Assembly: GCA_963924555.1 (NCBI GenBank)
Contig: OZ004592.1
Coordinates: forward strand, 5,704,001-5,768,000
Origin: Crambe crambe
Taxonomy: Eukaryota; Porifera; Demospongiae; Poecilosclerida; Crambeidae
Length of the DNA stretch: 64,000 nucleotides
Reading direction: 5' to 3'
Part shown: one piece after another, positions 28,600 through 38,900 of the stretch
How positions within the stretch are numbered: position 1 is the first letter of the stretch
How the letters are laid out: the number at the start of each line of letters is the position of its first letter
Notes under the pieces: generated by a model
The model's database searches: none
What the model was told of the DNA's origin: nothing
Seen by the model: only the letters and a program-made list of their open reading frames with translations
Translations under genes and position numbers: made by a program

Positions 28600-29885
28600 T
28601 CCAAACTTTATGCATACAACTGATATAAACTTTGATAGCAAGACTTTATAGTTTACCTTTTTCATAAAAACAAATTTTTAGTCCATCTAGTATAAAAGTG
28701 TAATAAACCTTTTTCATAAAAGTTGAGCTGCAATATACATGTAGTTGCCATATTGGTGGCCATAGCAAACTTAAAAAACAGGCCATGGAATATGCAACCA
28801 GTGCAACTGTTTTCAGACTTGAGACCATCTCTATAGACTCATTACTGTCCAGTGGTGGGTTATAGCCTATAGTAACCATTTGAAGTAATTGTTATGCTTG
28901 GGCAGCCAGAGACATGAATTGACTACCATATATACTGATCCCCACGCATAATATACTAATGCCATAACTCATTAGCTTACTGTGCACTATAATATATTAT
29001 AGAGGATGCAGGGATTAATACAGAGGTCATGAAAACCTGGGATTTCCCCCCCCCCCCCCCCCAAACTCAGCATACATGTCTGTCCATACAATTCCCCCCC
29101 CCCCCCCCCCCCCCCCCCAAGCAAAAATCCTGTATCAATCCCTGGGATGTCTGCACTCTCAATCAATGTGATACACAATGTGATACAATACAAAATTCCG
29201 AGTATATACACCACATTAGAGAGTCTAGTATATACTTGGAAGGGACTATCAATAATGCTTGACCTTTCCATGTAATGATATTCATTAAGTGATAGCTATA
29301 TGTAGCTATGTAGCAATGGTAACCCAGGGATGTTTCTGAATGAATCCAGTGTCTACCATTTTATTTTGTATGCTATAACTTTCAGAGGAAGTGAGTATAT
29401 TATACATAATGGTGGCTGTGCCTGCATTGAATCTTTACATATAATTGCTGGTAGATCAAGAACCATTGGCTCTTTATTCAAGGAAGACACTGATATTCAT
29501 TGGAATGTGTGGTGGATTATACTGAGGATAGATATGCATCAAGATATTTAGAGGAAATTGTTATCAGATCCCTGAGAGGAGGGAATATATGAATATCAAT
29601 ATACTCTATTTAGTATGAATCTTCCACCCCTGTTGGGTTCCAATAGGGTCTATTATGGAATTACAAGAAATCCTTCTAGGTGACGTAAAGTGATTGATAA
29701 TAATCATTAAGTTTCGAACGTCATTTAAATCTATTTATAGCAATAATGCCAAGGGAACGGCTGCGTGGATGACTTAACCTGTTGTGATGTATTTATAGCA
29801 GTGCTGCTGAGTACAATGCAACCTATAAAAGTGGGTGGATCTGCTAGATTAGTTTAAGGAATTGCCACATCAAGAAAACCACGAG
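28600..29885. other. Intergenic region before E5
   Basis: There is no convincing gene. It contains a poly-C element (29,008-29,148) and a tract related to 31,400-32,060. From about 29,575 it is the upstream region shared with E2b, with TATAAAAG at 29,824-29,831. Confidence 0.5.
29008..29148. mobile_element. Small inverted-end element with two poly-C runs
   Basis: The ends GCAGGGATTAATACAG and CTGTATCAATCCCTGG are imperfect inverted repeats. Inside are runs of about 16 and 20 C bases, separated by CAAACTCAGCATACATG. It looks like a MITE whose internal C tracts have expanded. The open frames on both strands here (proline or glycine runs) are artefacts of these tracts. Confidence 0.6.
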
Positions 29886-30780
29886 ATGGCTTCTGGGAAA
29901 CGCTACATGTCGGTTGACGTTGAGTGTGTTGCATCAGGTGTGCGTCATGATGCTAGAGATGTCTGTTTTGTAGCTGTTGTTGATGGAAATGAACGGGTGC
30001 TTCTCTCAAAGAAAGTCAAGCCAGAGAAGCCAGTTGTGAGCTACCTCACTCCACTGACTGGTATCCGAAAAGGGGATTTGGACCGTGCAGAGAAGCTATC
30101 AGATGTGATAGCAGAAGTGAAGGCCCTTCTTGGACGTGACGTGGTGCTAGTGGGTCAAGGGATCCAGTCCGATATCGACTGGCTGCACCTTCGCCAGGGA
30201 GTGGATTATGCAGAGAAGGTCGAGCTGGGCGAAATGTTCAGGACCTACAACAATCGCTATGGCAACTACAGCTATTACACTCTGAGTCATGAAGCCAATA
30301 CACTGATCCGCTCTGGTAAGTTTTATCTGTGACGATTCCTGTTAGATACCATACTTTATTTAAGAGTCTGTGGTAGAGATATATCAGACACATACATGCA
30401 GTGGAATCTCTGATAAAGGACTCTCCAAAAGAGGATGAACCTCACAAAGGAAATATACACTCTATAAGTCTGTCCATTATTTGGAGGTTCCATTGCATAA
30501 GCCCCCCCACAAGGACTCTTTGATCTTAGTCCTGCAACTGTTTGCCTCTGTAGGTTTTATCTCTGAGCCTCACGACCCTGAGATTGACGCCATTGCTTCC
30601 ATCCGTCTCTTCAACACTTACAATGGCAAGCCAAGCAAGCTGGAGCAAGCCAAAAAGCAGCTGCAGAGTGTACGTCCTCCACCATCTTTTGCAAAGAGGA
30701 ATGACTATCGCTATGAAGGCGTCTGCATGGCTGCTTACTACCCAGCAAAGTGCTTCTGTGGTGCCCCTACAAAGAAGTGA
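29886..30780 (+). CDS. REXO4/ISG20-like DEDDh exonuclease (E5)
   Basis: Exon 1 is 29,886-30,315 and exon 2 30,554-30,780; the product is 218 residues. The ATG at 29,886 is used by all clean copies; an in-frame TTG upstream is not the start. DEDDh residues are Asp11, Glu13, Asp96, His150 and Asp155, all present. The domain runs from residue 7 to about 166, followed by a linker (KPSKLEQAKKQL) and a C-terminal piece with four cysteines (GVCMAAYYPAKCFCGAP). There is no signal peptide or membrane segment, so it is intracellular. The intron (30,316-30,553) is longer than in E3 because a GGAACCTC-type element lies inside it (30,395-30,500). This is the cleanest copy with the second promoter type. 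Confidence 0.85.
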
Positions 30781-30984
30781 TTGGATAATATTATATTATT
30801 GGACTACAGTTTTGTGTTTATATAAATGCATTTTTTATTAATAGCTTTGCTCTTTGATAAAAATATCCCAAACCTTTGTATGCTTGGCCCATGAGGCTAA
30901 TACACTTTAACTAGCAAGTCAGTTTCTTTTATATGTACTTTAAAGAGGTAAGATATTTTGGAAGTCATTTCTGGAAATTTGTGA

Positions 30985-31385
30985 TTCGAGCATGAATCAA
31001 AGCTAAAAGGTGTAAGATATGCACCATCTTTTGCAAAGAGGTGCACTGCTAAAACAGAATTGTTATTAACTGTTAGACAAGACTAATCATCGTTGAAACA
31101 ACCAAACAGTTTGTTATATTCACCAAAAATATAGTGTCAATTTGACAGATTTCAAATGATTAATCTCACCTAATTAAGCAAGTTTCAATTGTTAGACAAG
31201 ACTAATCATTGTTGAAACAACCAAAACAGTTTGTTATATTCACCAAAAATATAGTGTCATTTTGACAGATTTCAAATGATTAATCTCACCTAACTAAGCA
31301 AGTTTCAATTTCATTTTTGCAGTGTACAATTACCACTATGAAGTTACCACTATGAAGGAGTCTGCTTGGCTGCTTTTTCCCATAA
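30985..31385 (+). pseudogene. Exonuclease exon 2 remnant
   Basis: Two pieces resemble the end of E4: AATCAAAGCTAAAAGGTGTA with CATCTTTTGCAAAGAGG near 31,000, and TACCACTATGAAGGAGTCTG near 31,340. They are separated by a two-copy repeat. The rest of the gene is gone. From 31,385 to about 32,060 the sequence resembles the region behind E4. Confidence 0.6.
31068..31311. repeat. Two-copy direct repeat of about 122 bp
   Basis: The copies are about 31,068-31,190 and 31,190-31,311 and differ at a handful of positions. The shared core includes ACAGTTTGTTATATTCACCA. The repeat splits the exonuclease exon 2 remnant. Confidence 0.75.
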
Positions 31386-31434
31386 CAAGTTTCAAAACAT
31401 GGCAGGGAGTCTGCTTGCAAGCAGTGCAACTGTT

Positions 31435-31560
31435 TTCTCTAGACTCATTACTGTCCTCCAGTGGTGGGTCATTAAAAATAATTGTTATGCATATACGATA
31501 ATAATAGACTCATTACTATCCTCCAGTGGTGGGTCATTAAAAATAATTACATGCAGTTCT
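31435..31560. repeat. Two-copy tandem repeat of about 65 bp
   Basis: AGACTCATTACTGTCCTCCA followed by GTGGTGGGTCATTAAAAATA occurs twice. A single older version lies behind E4 near 28,830-28,895. Confidence 0.65.
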
Positions 31561-32143
31561 TTAATGCTATACTAATAGCTTGACTCTACATATCTCACTC
31601 TATAGTTGTGGCTATCACTGGTGAATATTATTACATGGAAAGGGGTCAAGCAATATTCATAGTCCTTCCAATTATGCTAATCAGTTATCACTCTCTAATG
31701 TGTATACTAGCTACTTGGAAATGTAAGAGAGTGCAAGCATCCTCTATAGTGCACAATAAGCTAATTGATTGGGTCTAGTGTCTATAATTTGGAAGAAAGG
31801 CATTATGTTTGGTTATAATTTCATTGCAGAAAATATGATTATGGTGGCTGTATCATTCCTTATTTCCTGTTGATCAGGCATTGAATGCTTGTAGAGAACT
31901 ATTGACGCTTTATTCAAAGAGACACAAGACACTATATCCATTAGAATAGTGTGTGGTGGACTGTACTGTGAATAGATATGCACTAGAGCCAATTGTTATC
32001 AGATCTCTAATGTATGAATATCAAAATGTGAATCGTCCACCATTGGGTTATTTCCTATTATGGAATTACAGAAACTCCATTGCTTAAACCTTAATGTAAC
32101 CTATAAGAGTGGGTGGATCTGCTAACTTTGAGAAAACCATGAG

Positions 32144-32882
32144 ATGGCTTCTGGGAAACGATACATGTCGGTTGATGTTGAGTGTGTTACAACAGGCATA
32201 CACCATGATGCCAGAGATGTCTGTTTCGTGGCTGTCGTTGATGGAAATGAAAGGGTGCTTCTTTCAAAGAAAGTAAAACCAGAAAAACCAGTTGTGAGCT
32301 ACCTCACCCCAATAACTGGTGTCCGAAGAGAAGATTTAGATGATGAAGAAGTTATCTAATGTGATAGCAGAAGTGAGGGCCCTTCTTGGATGTGACGTGG
32401 TGCTAGTGGGTCAAAGGATCCAGCAGGATATAGACTGGGTGCACCTTCGCCAGGGAGTGGATTACTCAGAAACAGTGGATCTGGCTGAAATGTTCAAGGC
32501 CTACAACAGTCACTATGGCAGATACAACTATTACAGTCTGAGTCACGACTGATTCATTCTGGTAAGTTTTATATGTGACGAGTCTGTTGATAGCTACCAG
32601 ACGCATAATCCCCCACAAAATAATTAATACTTTCAGTCATACTGAAGCTTACTTCTGTAGGTTTTATCTCTGAGCCTCACGACCCTGAGATTGACACCAT
32701 TGCTTCAATCCGTTTCTTCAACACTTACAATGGTAAGCCGAGCAAGCTGGAGCAAGTATATACTGAGAGTACGTCCTCCGCCGTCTTTTTCAAAGAGGAA
32801 TAATTATCACTATGAAGGGGTCTGCATGGCTGCTTACTAGCTACCCAGCAAAGTGTTTCTGTGGTGCCCCTACAAAGATATG
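32144..32882 (+). pseudogene. Broken exonuclease copy E6
   Basis: The start and DxE motif are intact, but a 2-base deletion near 32,345 creates a stop. The rest of exon 1 continues in another frame (VIAEVRALLG...). The end of exon 1 lacks part of the SHEANTLIRSG segment, as in E1. Exon 2 (about 32,662-32,882) keeps EPHDPEIDTIASI but has further small deletions. Upstream, the TATA box is TATAAGAG at 32,102. Confidence 0.8.
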
Positions 32883-33203
32883 ATCGGATAAATACTTTGG
32901 ACTACAGTGTTGTTATATAGTTAATAGTGCATATACAAGAATTCTTTTATAACGTAAAAGGAGGGTTTATACATGTGCTATAAACCTCTCTGCTTCAGCA
33001 GATTTAGGAACCTATGAATATCGCTCTATTAGGACTGACTATAGACTAACAGCTGCTATAAGCTATGTCCATCCTAGTGCACTGTTGATACTCAAAACAA
33101 CAAAATGCATAGGTAGAAAGAAACTTTAAAAATCATGTATCATATAATAGAAATTACAATATAAATAACACTTCAACTATAAAAATACAAAATTTACTGC
33201 CCC
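32883..33203. other. Boundary between the duplicated array and the conserved gene block
   Basis: No gene is seen. This is the 3' flank of E6 and of the minus-strand gene that ends at 33,204. Confidence 0.5.
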
Positions 33204-35791
33204 TCAAAGGGGTAAAATAAGATTTGATATTTTGGAAGTCATTTCTGGGAATTTGTGGTTCAAGTTTTCCAGTAGTTGCTTGAGAGTGGTGGGGCTGTGA
33301 ACAATCTCCCTGATAGCCTGCTCTGTGGAAGGGCTAGAGGGCAGTATGTGGAGGACCACCACTCTCCTGTCTCTGTGTCTTGCAGCAGAGAAGAAGCTGT
33401 GGAAAGTGCCAAAAGGAAGCATTTCTTTGTCGGGTATTTGCTGGAGCTGGAATTGGGCGTTCTCGGGGGAGAAGCAGCAACTGTGAATGCATACGGTTCT
33501 ATACAAGAAGTATTATCAGTTATCAATGCAATGTTGAGTGAGTGAGCCTAAGGCCACACAAACTAAATTTGCTGTTTATCGTCACAAGATTTTCGTATTT
33601 CCATGAGGGAAAGAGGTCAATATTCAGTATTCAATAGGATAACCAAGCCTACTTGGATTTTAAGGGTAAACTGCTGAGGCCTTTGGTTTTGTTTTTTTGT
33701 CTGAAATTCCTCATCAAAATTCAATATTCAAATTTGAATTTGATGAGGGAGGTGACGATGAACTCAGTATTAAGTTTGCTTGGCCTTAAGATCAGTACTA
33801 TCAAAATACCTACCTCTGGTCTGTGAAATGAAATGGAATTCCACCATCATTCAGTTCCAGATGCACAGGCTGGACATAGCAGGGATCAAAAATACCCATC
33901 TCCACCCGATCACTAACTGTTACGCTAGGATCACATGGGATGTCACCAAACAACCAGCAGTGGTACAGGAGATTGACCTCATCTGTGTTATTGCAGAGAA
34001 ACTTTTGACACACACCTCTGGGAGGGCAGGTGTGGATGGTGATGTAGAAATCCATATCTGGTACAGAGCCTGCGTTGGCTGCTGTTCTGATGTCGGAGTG
34101 TACGGGTAGAGAGTTGCTGAAGCTACTCACATGTGTGGGAATGACAGGTTCCCGAAGGAAAGAGGGTGCATGTATTGCCGGCTGCTGCAGATTTGAAGAC
34201 TTGGTATTAACACTGGTATCAAATTTTCCTCCGCTTTTAAACTTGAACAATGAACTAGTGTTGCTTTTCTGGAAAGAGAAAGTGAAATTCTTTCCTCTTT
34301 TTTTCTCTTCTTTGTAATCCTTCTCTTCCTCACTACACGACTCCAAATCTGCTTCGTTTAAAGTCAATGCTCCTAAAGTGGCTACTAAGGAAGTGGTACC
34401 TTCTTCCTCCACCTCCTCCTCCTCCTCTTCCTCTTCGCCAATGGTTTCTCTACTAGCACTGAGACCTTTCCCCTCATTACGGAGCAGTCCATGTAACTTT
34501 GTTCTGATCTGATCATAATCCATAAGACTGTTGACGTCATGTGACTCGCTCCTCCCTCGCTTTTTGCGTAGCTTCTGCAACTGGAGGCTCTCTGGAGTGA
34601 CACTGCGCTGCTCTGGCAGAGGCGATTGTGGTGGGTTTATTTTCACCGTCTCATTTGGAGGAGTGGGACTTTGATCCGATATTCTCATACGTTTTGTGCT
34701 GGAGATAAGACTTTCTATCGAGTCTCTTTTTTGTTCATGTGCAGTGAGTATATTGCACGCTGCCCTGATGCATTTGAATACCAATCTTTTTGCCACATTT
34801 CTCCTCTCCAACTCTTCCTCTTCATCTTCCACTTGCATCTCTGCTGGTTCTGACACATGTATAATTATTTCATTACTTATGAATTTAACATTCTGTTTTT
34901 GTTTAGGAAAAGAATCAACATCCATCACATCTCTATGCGTAACTTTCACTTTTTCTCTCTTAGTGGTACCACCTAGCGTCCCATTCCAAATCCCCATATC
35001 ATTATCTCTCGAAATTCCATTCCAGGTGGTCTCCATTCCATCACTTGCATTCCAGTTCTCAATACCAATGGTAATATTATCTTGTTTGAAGCCGGAACCA
35101 AATCCTCCCAGTTTGCCAACTCTCTTACAAGCAGCCTCCAGAGCCAACTTCACAACTCTCTGGGCCACGACTCTTTCCTGACTACACTCCCTTGAAAGGA
35201 AGCTGTCAGATATTTGAGAGAAAGTGTTGCCATGGATCTTGGAATGTAGTTCCAATGCAGACAGTAACTCAGAGGGAAGCAGTTGAATGCATCTGAAGAT
35301 ATATCAGGTTACATTTTGTCTCTTGAGCTATGGATAACTGTTATTTTAACTCACCTGGGAACAGCTGGCAAGGATAGGAGTACTAGAGCTGAACACAATG
35401 TATATTCATTGCCATATACACCTATAACAAGCAAGGAGTAGTGATTAATTATATAACTCCTTTGATCAAGTAACACTTTATGGATTGATCTCAGGGGGTG
35501 TGGGAGGTTGTGGTTTTAGCTACCATGTCTAGTCTTGCATAATTTCAGGGTGGGGGTTGGAGTCACTCTATCTCCTCCTAATTCAATATGGCATTTACTA
35601 CGCTGAACAACTATGAGCTTGCTAGCTAATTAGGTTGACTTACCCACATGGGGGACTTTATGAAAGCCAAAACTGTGAATGTCAGAGAATTCAGAAGTGC
35701 GGCGAAGAGAGAGGAAAAAAGGTAAACTCCCATGCACACCGTGGACGCTTGAATCTCTTTCTAGCTCCAGTAGTTTTGGATGAAGAGCCAT
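33204..35791 (-). CDS. Unrecognised 662-residue protein, four exons
   Basis: Exons on the minus strand: 35,791-35,644, 35,421-35,355, 35,292-33,814 and 33,498-33,204. The phases fit exactly and give 662 residues from the ATG at 35,791. The N-terminus (MALHPKLLELERDSS) is followed by VYGNEYTLCSALVLLSLP and two similar Ala/Arg-rich helices (VVAQRVVKLALEAACKRVG and NVAKRLVFKCIRAACNIL). The middle is long, polar and low-complexity, with a nuclear-type basic stretch (LRKKRGRSESHD) and a Glu run. A folded-looking C-terminal region begins at MDFYITIHTCPPRGVC and has six or so cysteines. I do not recognise the family. The two similar helical segments and the nuclear-like basic patch suggest a nuclear scaffold, as inference only. 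It shares a 116-bp promoter region with RRP5. Confidence 0.75.
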
Positions 35792-35907
35792 TAAAAGGCA
35801 ACAGAGCGACTTGAGGCCAGGTTCTGCTGAGTCAGCAAACTAGATTCACAGATTGTAGTTTTTTGTGTTGGTGACCTCTTACCAAAGCACGTGGCCCAGC
35901 AGAAGAC
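35792..35907. promoter_or_regulatory. Bidirectional promoter region between the 662-residue gene and RRP5
   Basis: Two start codons on opposite strands are 116 bases apart. There is no TATA box. The sequence includes a GCACGTGGCC E-box (near 35,888), which fits MYC-type regulation of ribosome-biogenesis genes. The link to RRP5 control is inferred. Confidence 0.5.
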
Positions 35908-38900
35908 ATGGGAGGGAAAAGAAAGTCGGTATCCAGCAGCAACAAGGGGGGAACTCCTACCAAGAAGCCCAAAAGAGCTCTAGCAAGCCATGAAATAAAC
36001 CCCAAGAACAAAATAACACCAAAGTCAGAATTTGGAAGTGGGAAATATTAGGTTCTGAGTGAGCTGTACATTTCTTTTAGGAAGCCAGGCAAGGAGACCG
36101 TTCCTGTGGATGAAGGAGAAGAGTCATTTCCTCGGGGAGGGCAGCAGCCACTAACCCCACTGGAGAGGAGTATCATCAAGACCCAAGCACAACAAGATAT
36201 CTTGTTTAATGAAGTGAGGAAATTAATGCTATTAATAAAATGATGTACCCACAACTATTAGGAAGCTACTGCAGAGGAGAGGGTGGAAGAGAAGGAAACT
36301 AAAACAATGGCAAGGAAAAAGCCAAAGAAACAAACCTCAAGAAAATTGGACATTCTTAACATTAAGGTTAGCTAGTACAGTGGACCTCCAATAAGGTAAC
36401 CTCTCAACAAAGGACAACCTCTCAGTAAAGAACAAAAGGCTGGATCCCATTATTCGGAGATTCCCCTGTATTGCTACTATTAAGCAATCGCTGTGATAAG
36501 AGTATTATATTCAGAAACTTGTTCCTGGAATGTTGGTCCTTGGAGCAGTGCTGGAAGTGCACGAATATAACGTCGTCTTCTCGCTTCCCTTCAACATGAG
36601 AGGCACAGTTGCCATTAGTGATGTGTCTGATCACATGACCAAGCTGGTGGAGTTGGAAACCCAGTCCCAAGAAGATGAAGGAGACCAGGTGAGGAGGGAG
36701 GATCATCAAAGACTTGTGTATAAGTAATATCTGGAGGGATATTCTCCTTATCAATTTGAGTTGAAATATGTTTGTCCTTCATACGAATACCTTTGCATCA
36801 TATATTTAATTGGTTGTGTATGATGTAGGGAGGTGGTATGGAGCAGGTGCTAGACATGGAGCGACTATTTTCCGTGGGGCAATTGATGCCATGCTATGTC
36901 CAGGCTGTAGATGGTCCACGGATCAGTCTTTCTGTTAACCCTCGTCTTGTCAACTCCCACCTCACAGCCAAAGACATCAAACAAAAACTGGTAAGTACCA
37001 TGGATTTGGTATGGAAGAACTGGGAAATGTGTTAAGGCTTATATACATGTGTGTGTCACTAAATGACTTAATGAGCGTCGATGAGTTCTGATATGTCTCC
37101 TTTCTCCCAGCTACTTCCTGGGTCTGTCAAGAGCATTGAGGATCATGGTTATATCATCGATTTTTCCGTGGAGGACAAGACTGGCTTTCTTCTTGAGAAG
37201 AATGCAGCAGAGTTCATCAAGAAGGAGCAGAAAGGGAGGTCCCTCTGTGTGGGCCAAGTTGTGTCCTGCCTCATTCTGGCAGGACCGGACGCTCGTACTG
37301 TTTCCGTAGCCATCAACCCATCCCAAGTGGGTGTGGCTATGGTGTCACCAGATCACATGATAGGGATGGGAGCTTTGCTACCAGGTCTTTTGGTGAAGGC
37401 TACCATCAAGGAGGTGTGTGCAAGAATATAAATACAATTATTATGACTATTTTACAATTCTAGGTGGCTTCTAATGGCCTACTGATGAGTTTCCTGGATG
37501 GTTTTGAGGGTGTGGTTTCTCCCCGTCACCTCTCTTGTCCCCACATCCAGTCCCTAGAGGAGTTCACAGTGAACAAGAAACTGAAGGGACGTGTTCTGTG
37601 GGTGAATGTGTCTGCTAAGACTGTGGGGCTGACTCTGCAGCAGGAGCTGGTCGAGGGAAAACCTTACAAATTTGACGGAGTTGAAATTGGAGATATCTAT
37701 AGAAGTGAGGTTGGGTCCAAGTGCAAAAGCTGACAAATGTCAGAAGAAGTCTTAATCAGCTCTTCCTTTGGTCAGAAGTTTGTGACCATAGAATCTTTCT
37801 GTGATACAAATAAAAAAGGGATCATGGGGGATGATTTGGTCAGACAAGGGCAAAGAATGATGGGACATAATGTCCTCTAGCATGCTTGAAATATAACCTT
37901 TTTCTCTCTTCAGGTGCCAAGGTCATTTCTGTTGACTTTATATCATCTCTTTTCCTTGAACTTGGGAGCAACCTGATTGGATACTCCCCTCCCGGGATGG
38001 TCACCGACGAACCGAAATCAGTGGACAGTGTCCCAATTAAAGACAGGAAGCAGTACAAGAAGGGAACTCTCCATGACGTCAGGGTAGTCCAGTTCAACCT
38101 GATTGACAGGGTTGCTATCGTCAGCCTTCAAGAATCGGTGCTGGAAAAACCGTACATGAAATTCTCTGATATTACAGTAGGTGATTACATTGAAGGAAAA
38201 GTAGAGATCATCAACACCTTTGGCATGATAATATCCGTCACACAAAACATACGCGGTCTCTGTCCCACTATCCACATTTCTGACTTGAAGACAATCACCC
38301 ACAAACCCAGAAACAAATACAAGCAGGGGTCGAAGGTCAAATGCCGAGTCGTCAATGTAGATCCTTCCCAAAAGCGCCTCATGTTGACGTGCAAGAAAAC
38401 CTTCATGTGTCGTTCTGAAGTTGTTCTTTCCGATTACTCTCAAGTTGAACTGGGAGCGTGCTACAATGGAGTCATCTCATCCGTTCGTCATTACGGTTGC
38501 ATCGTTCACTTCTTTGGGCACGTCAAAGGACTTGTACGCAAGTCAGACTTGAGTGCAACGTCAGTCATTACTGATCCAACGTCAGCTTTCTGGGTGGGTC
38601 AACCTGTTGAGTGTCGAGTGTTGGAATGTGATGTGTCTGCTGGGAAGTTGCTCCTTTCGTTCATTTTGAATCCTGTTGATGTGGAGGGAGTTGATGAGAT
38701 GTGTGCAGAACCTGCAGAGCTTGAATCTCGTGGAGAAGACGCAGCTAAGAAGGGGAGAAGTCAAGTTATTAGTGAGAAGGAAAGTCATCATGAGAAGGAG
38801 GATTTTAACTTGATGGATGTGGTGCTTACTGAGACATTAAATCGTTGTGAGAGAAGCTTCAATGGAGAGCGGATATATCTCTCGACTCTGCCCACTTTGG

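Noticed and set aside
29029-29271. Open frames with proline or glycine runs on both strands
   Set aside because: They are artefacts of poly-C tracts in a small inverted-end element.
37886-37915. ATG at 37,886 as a separate gene start
   Set aside because: It lies in an intron of RRP5 just before an acceptor. The S1-domain sequence that follows belongs to the long RRP5 exon.
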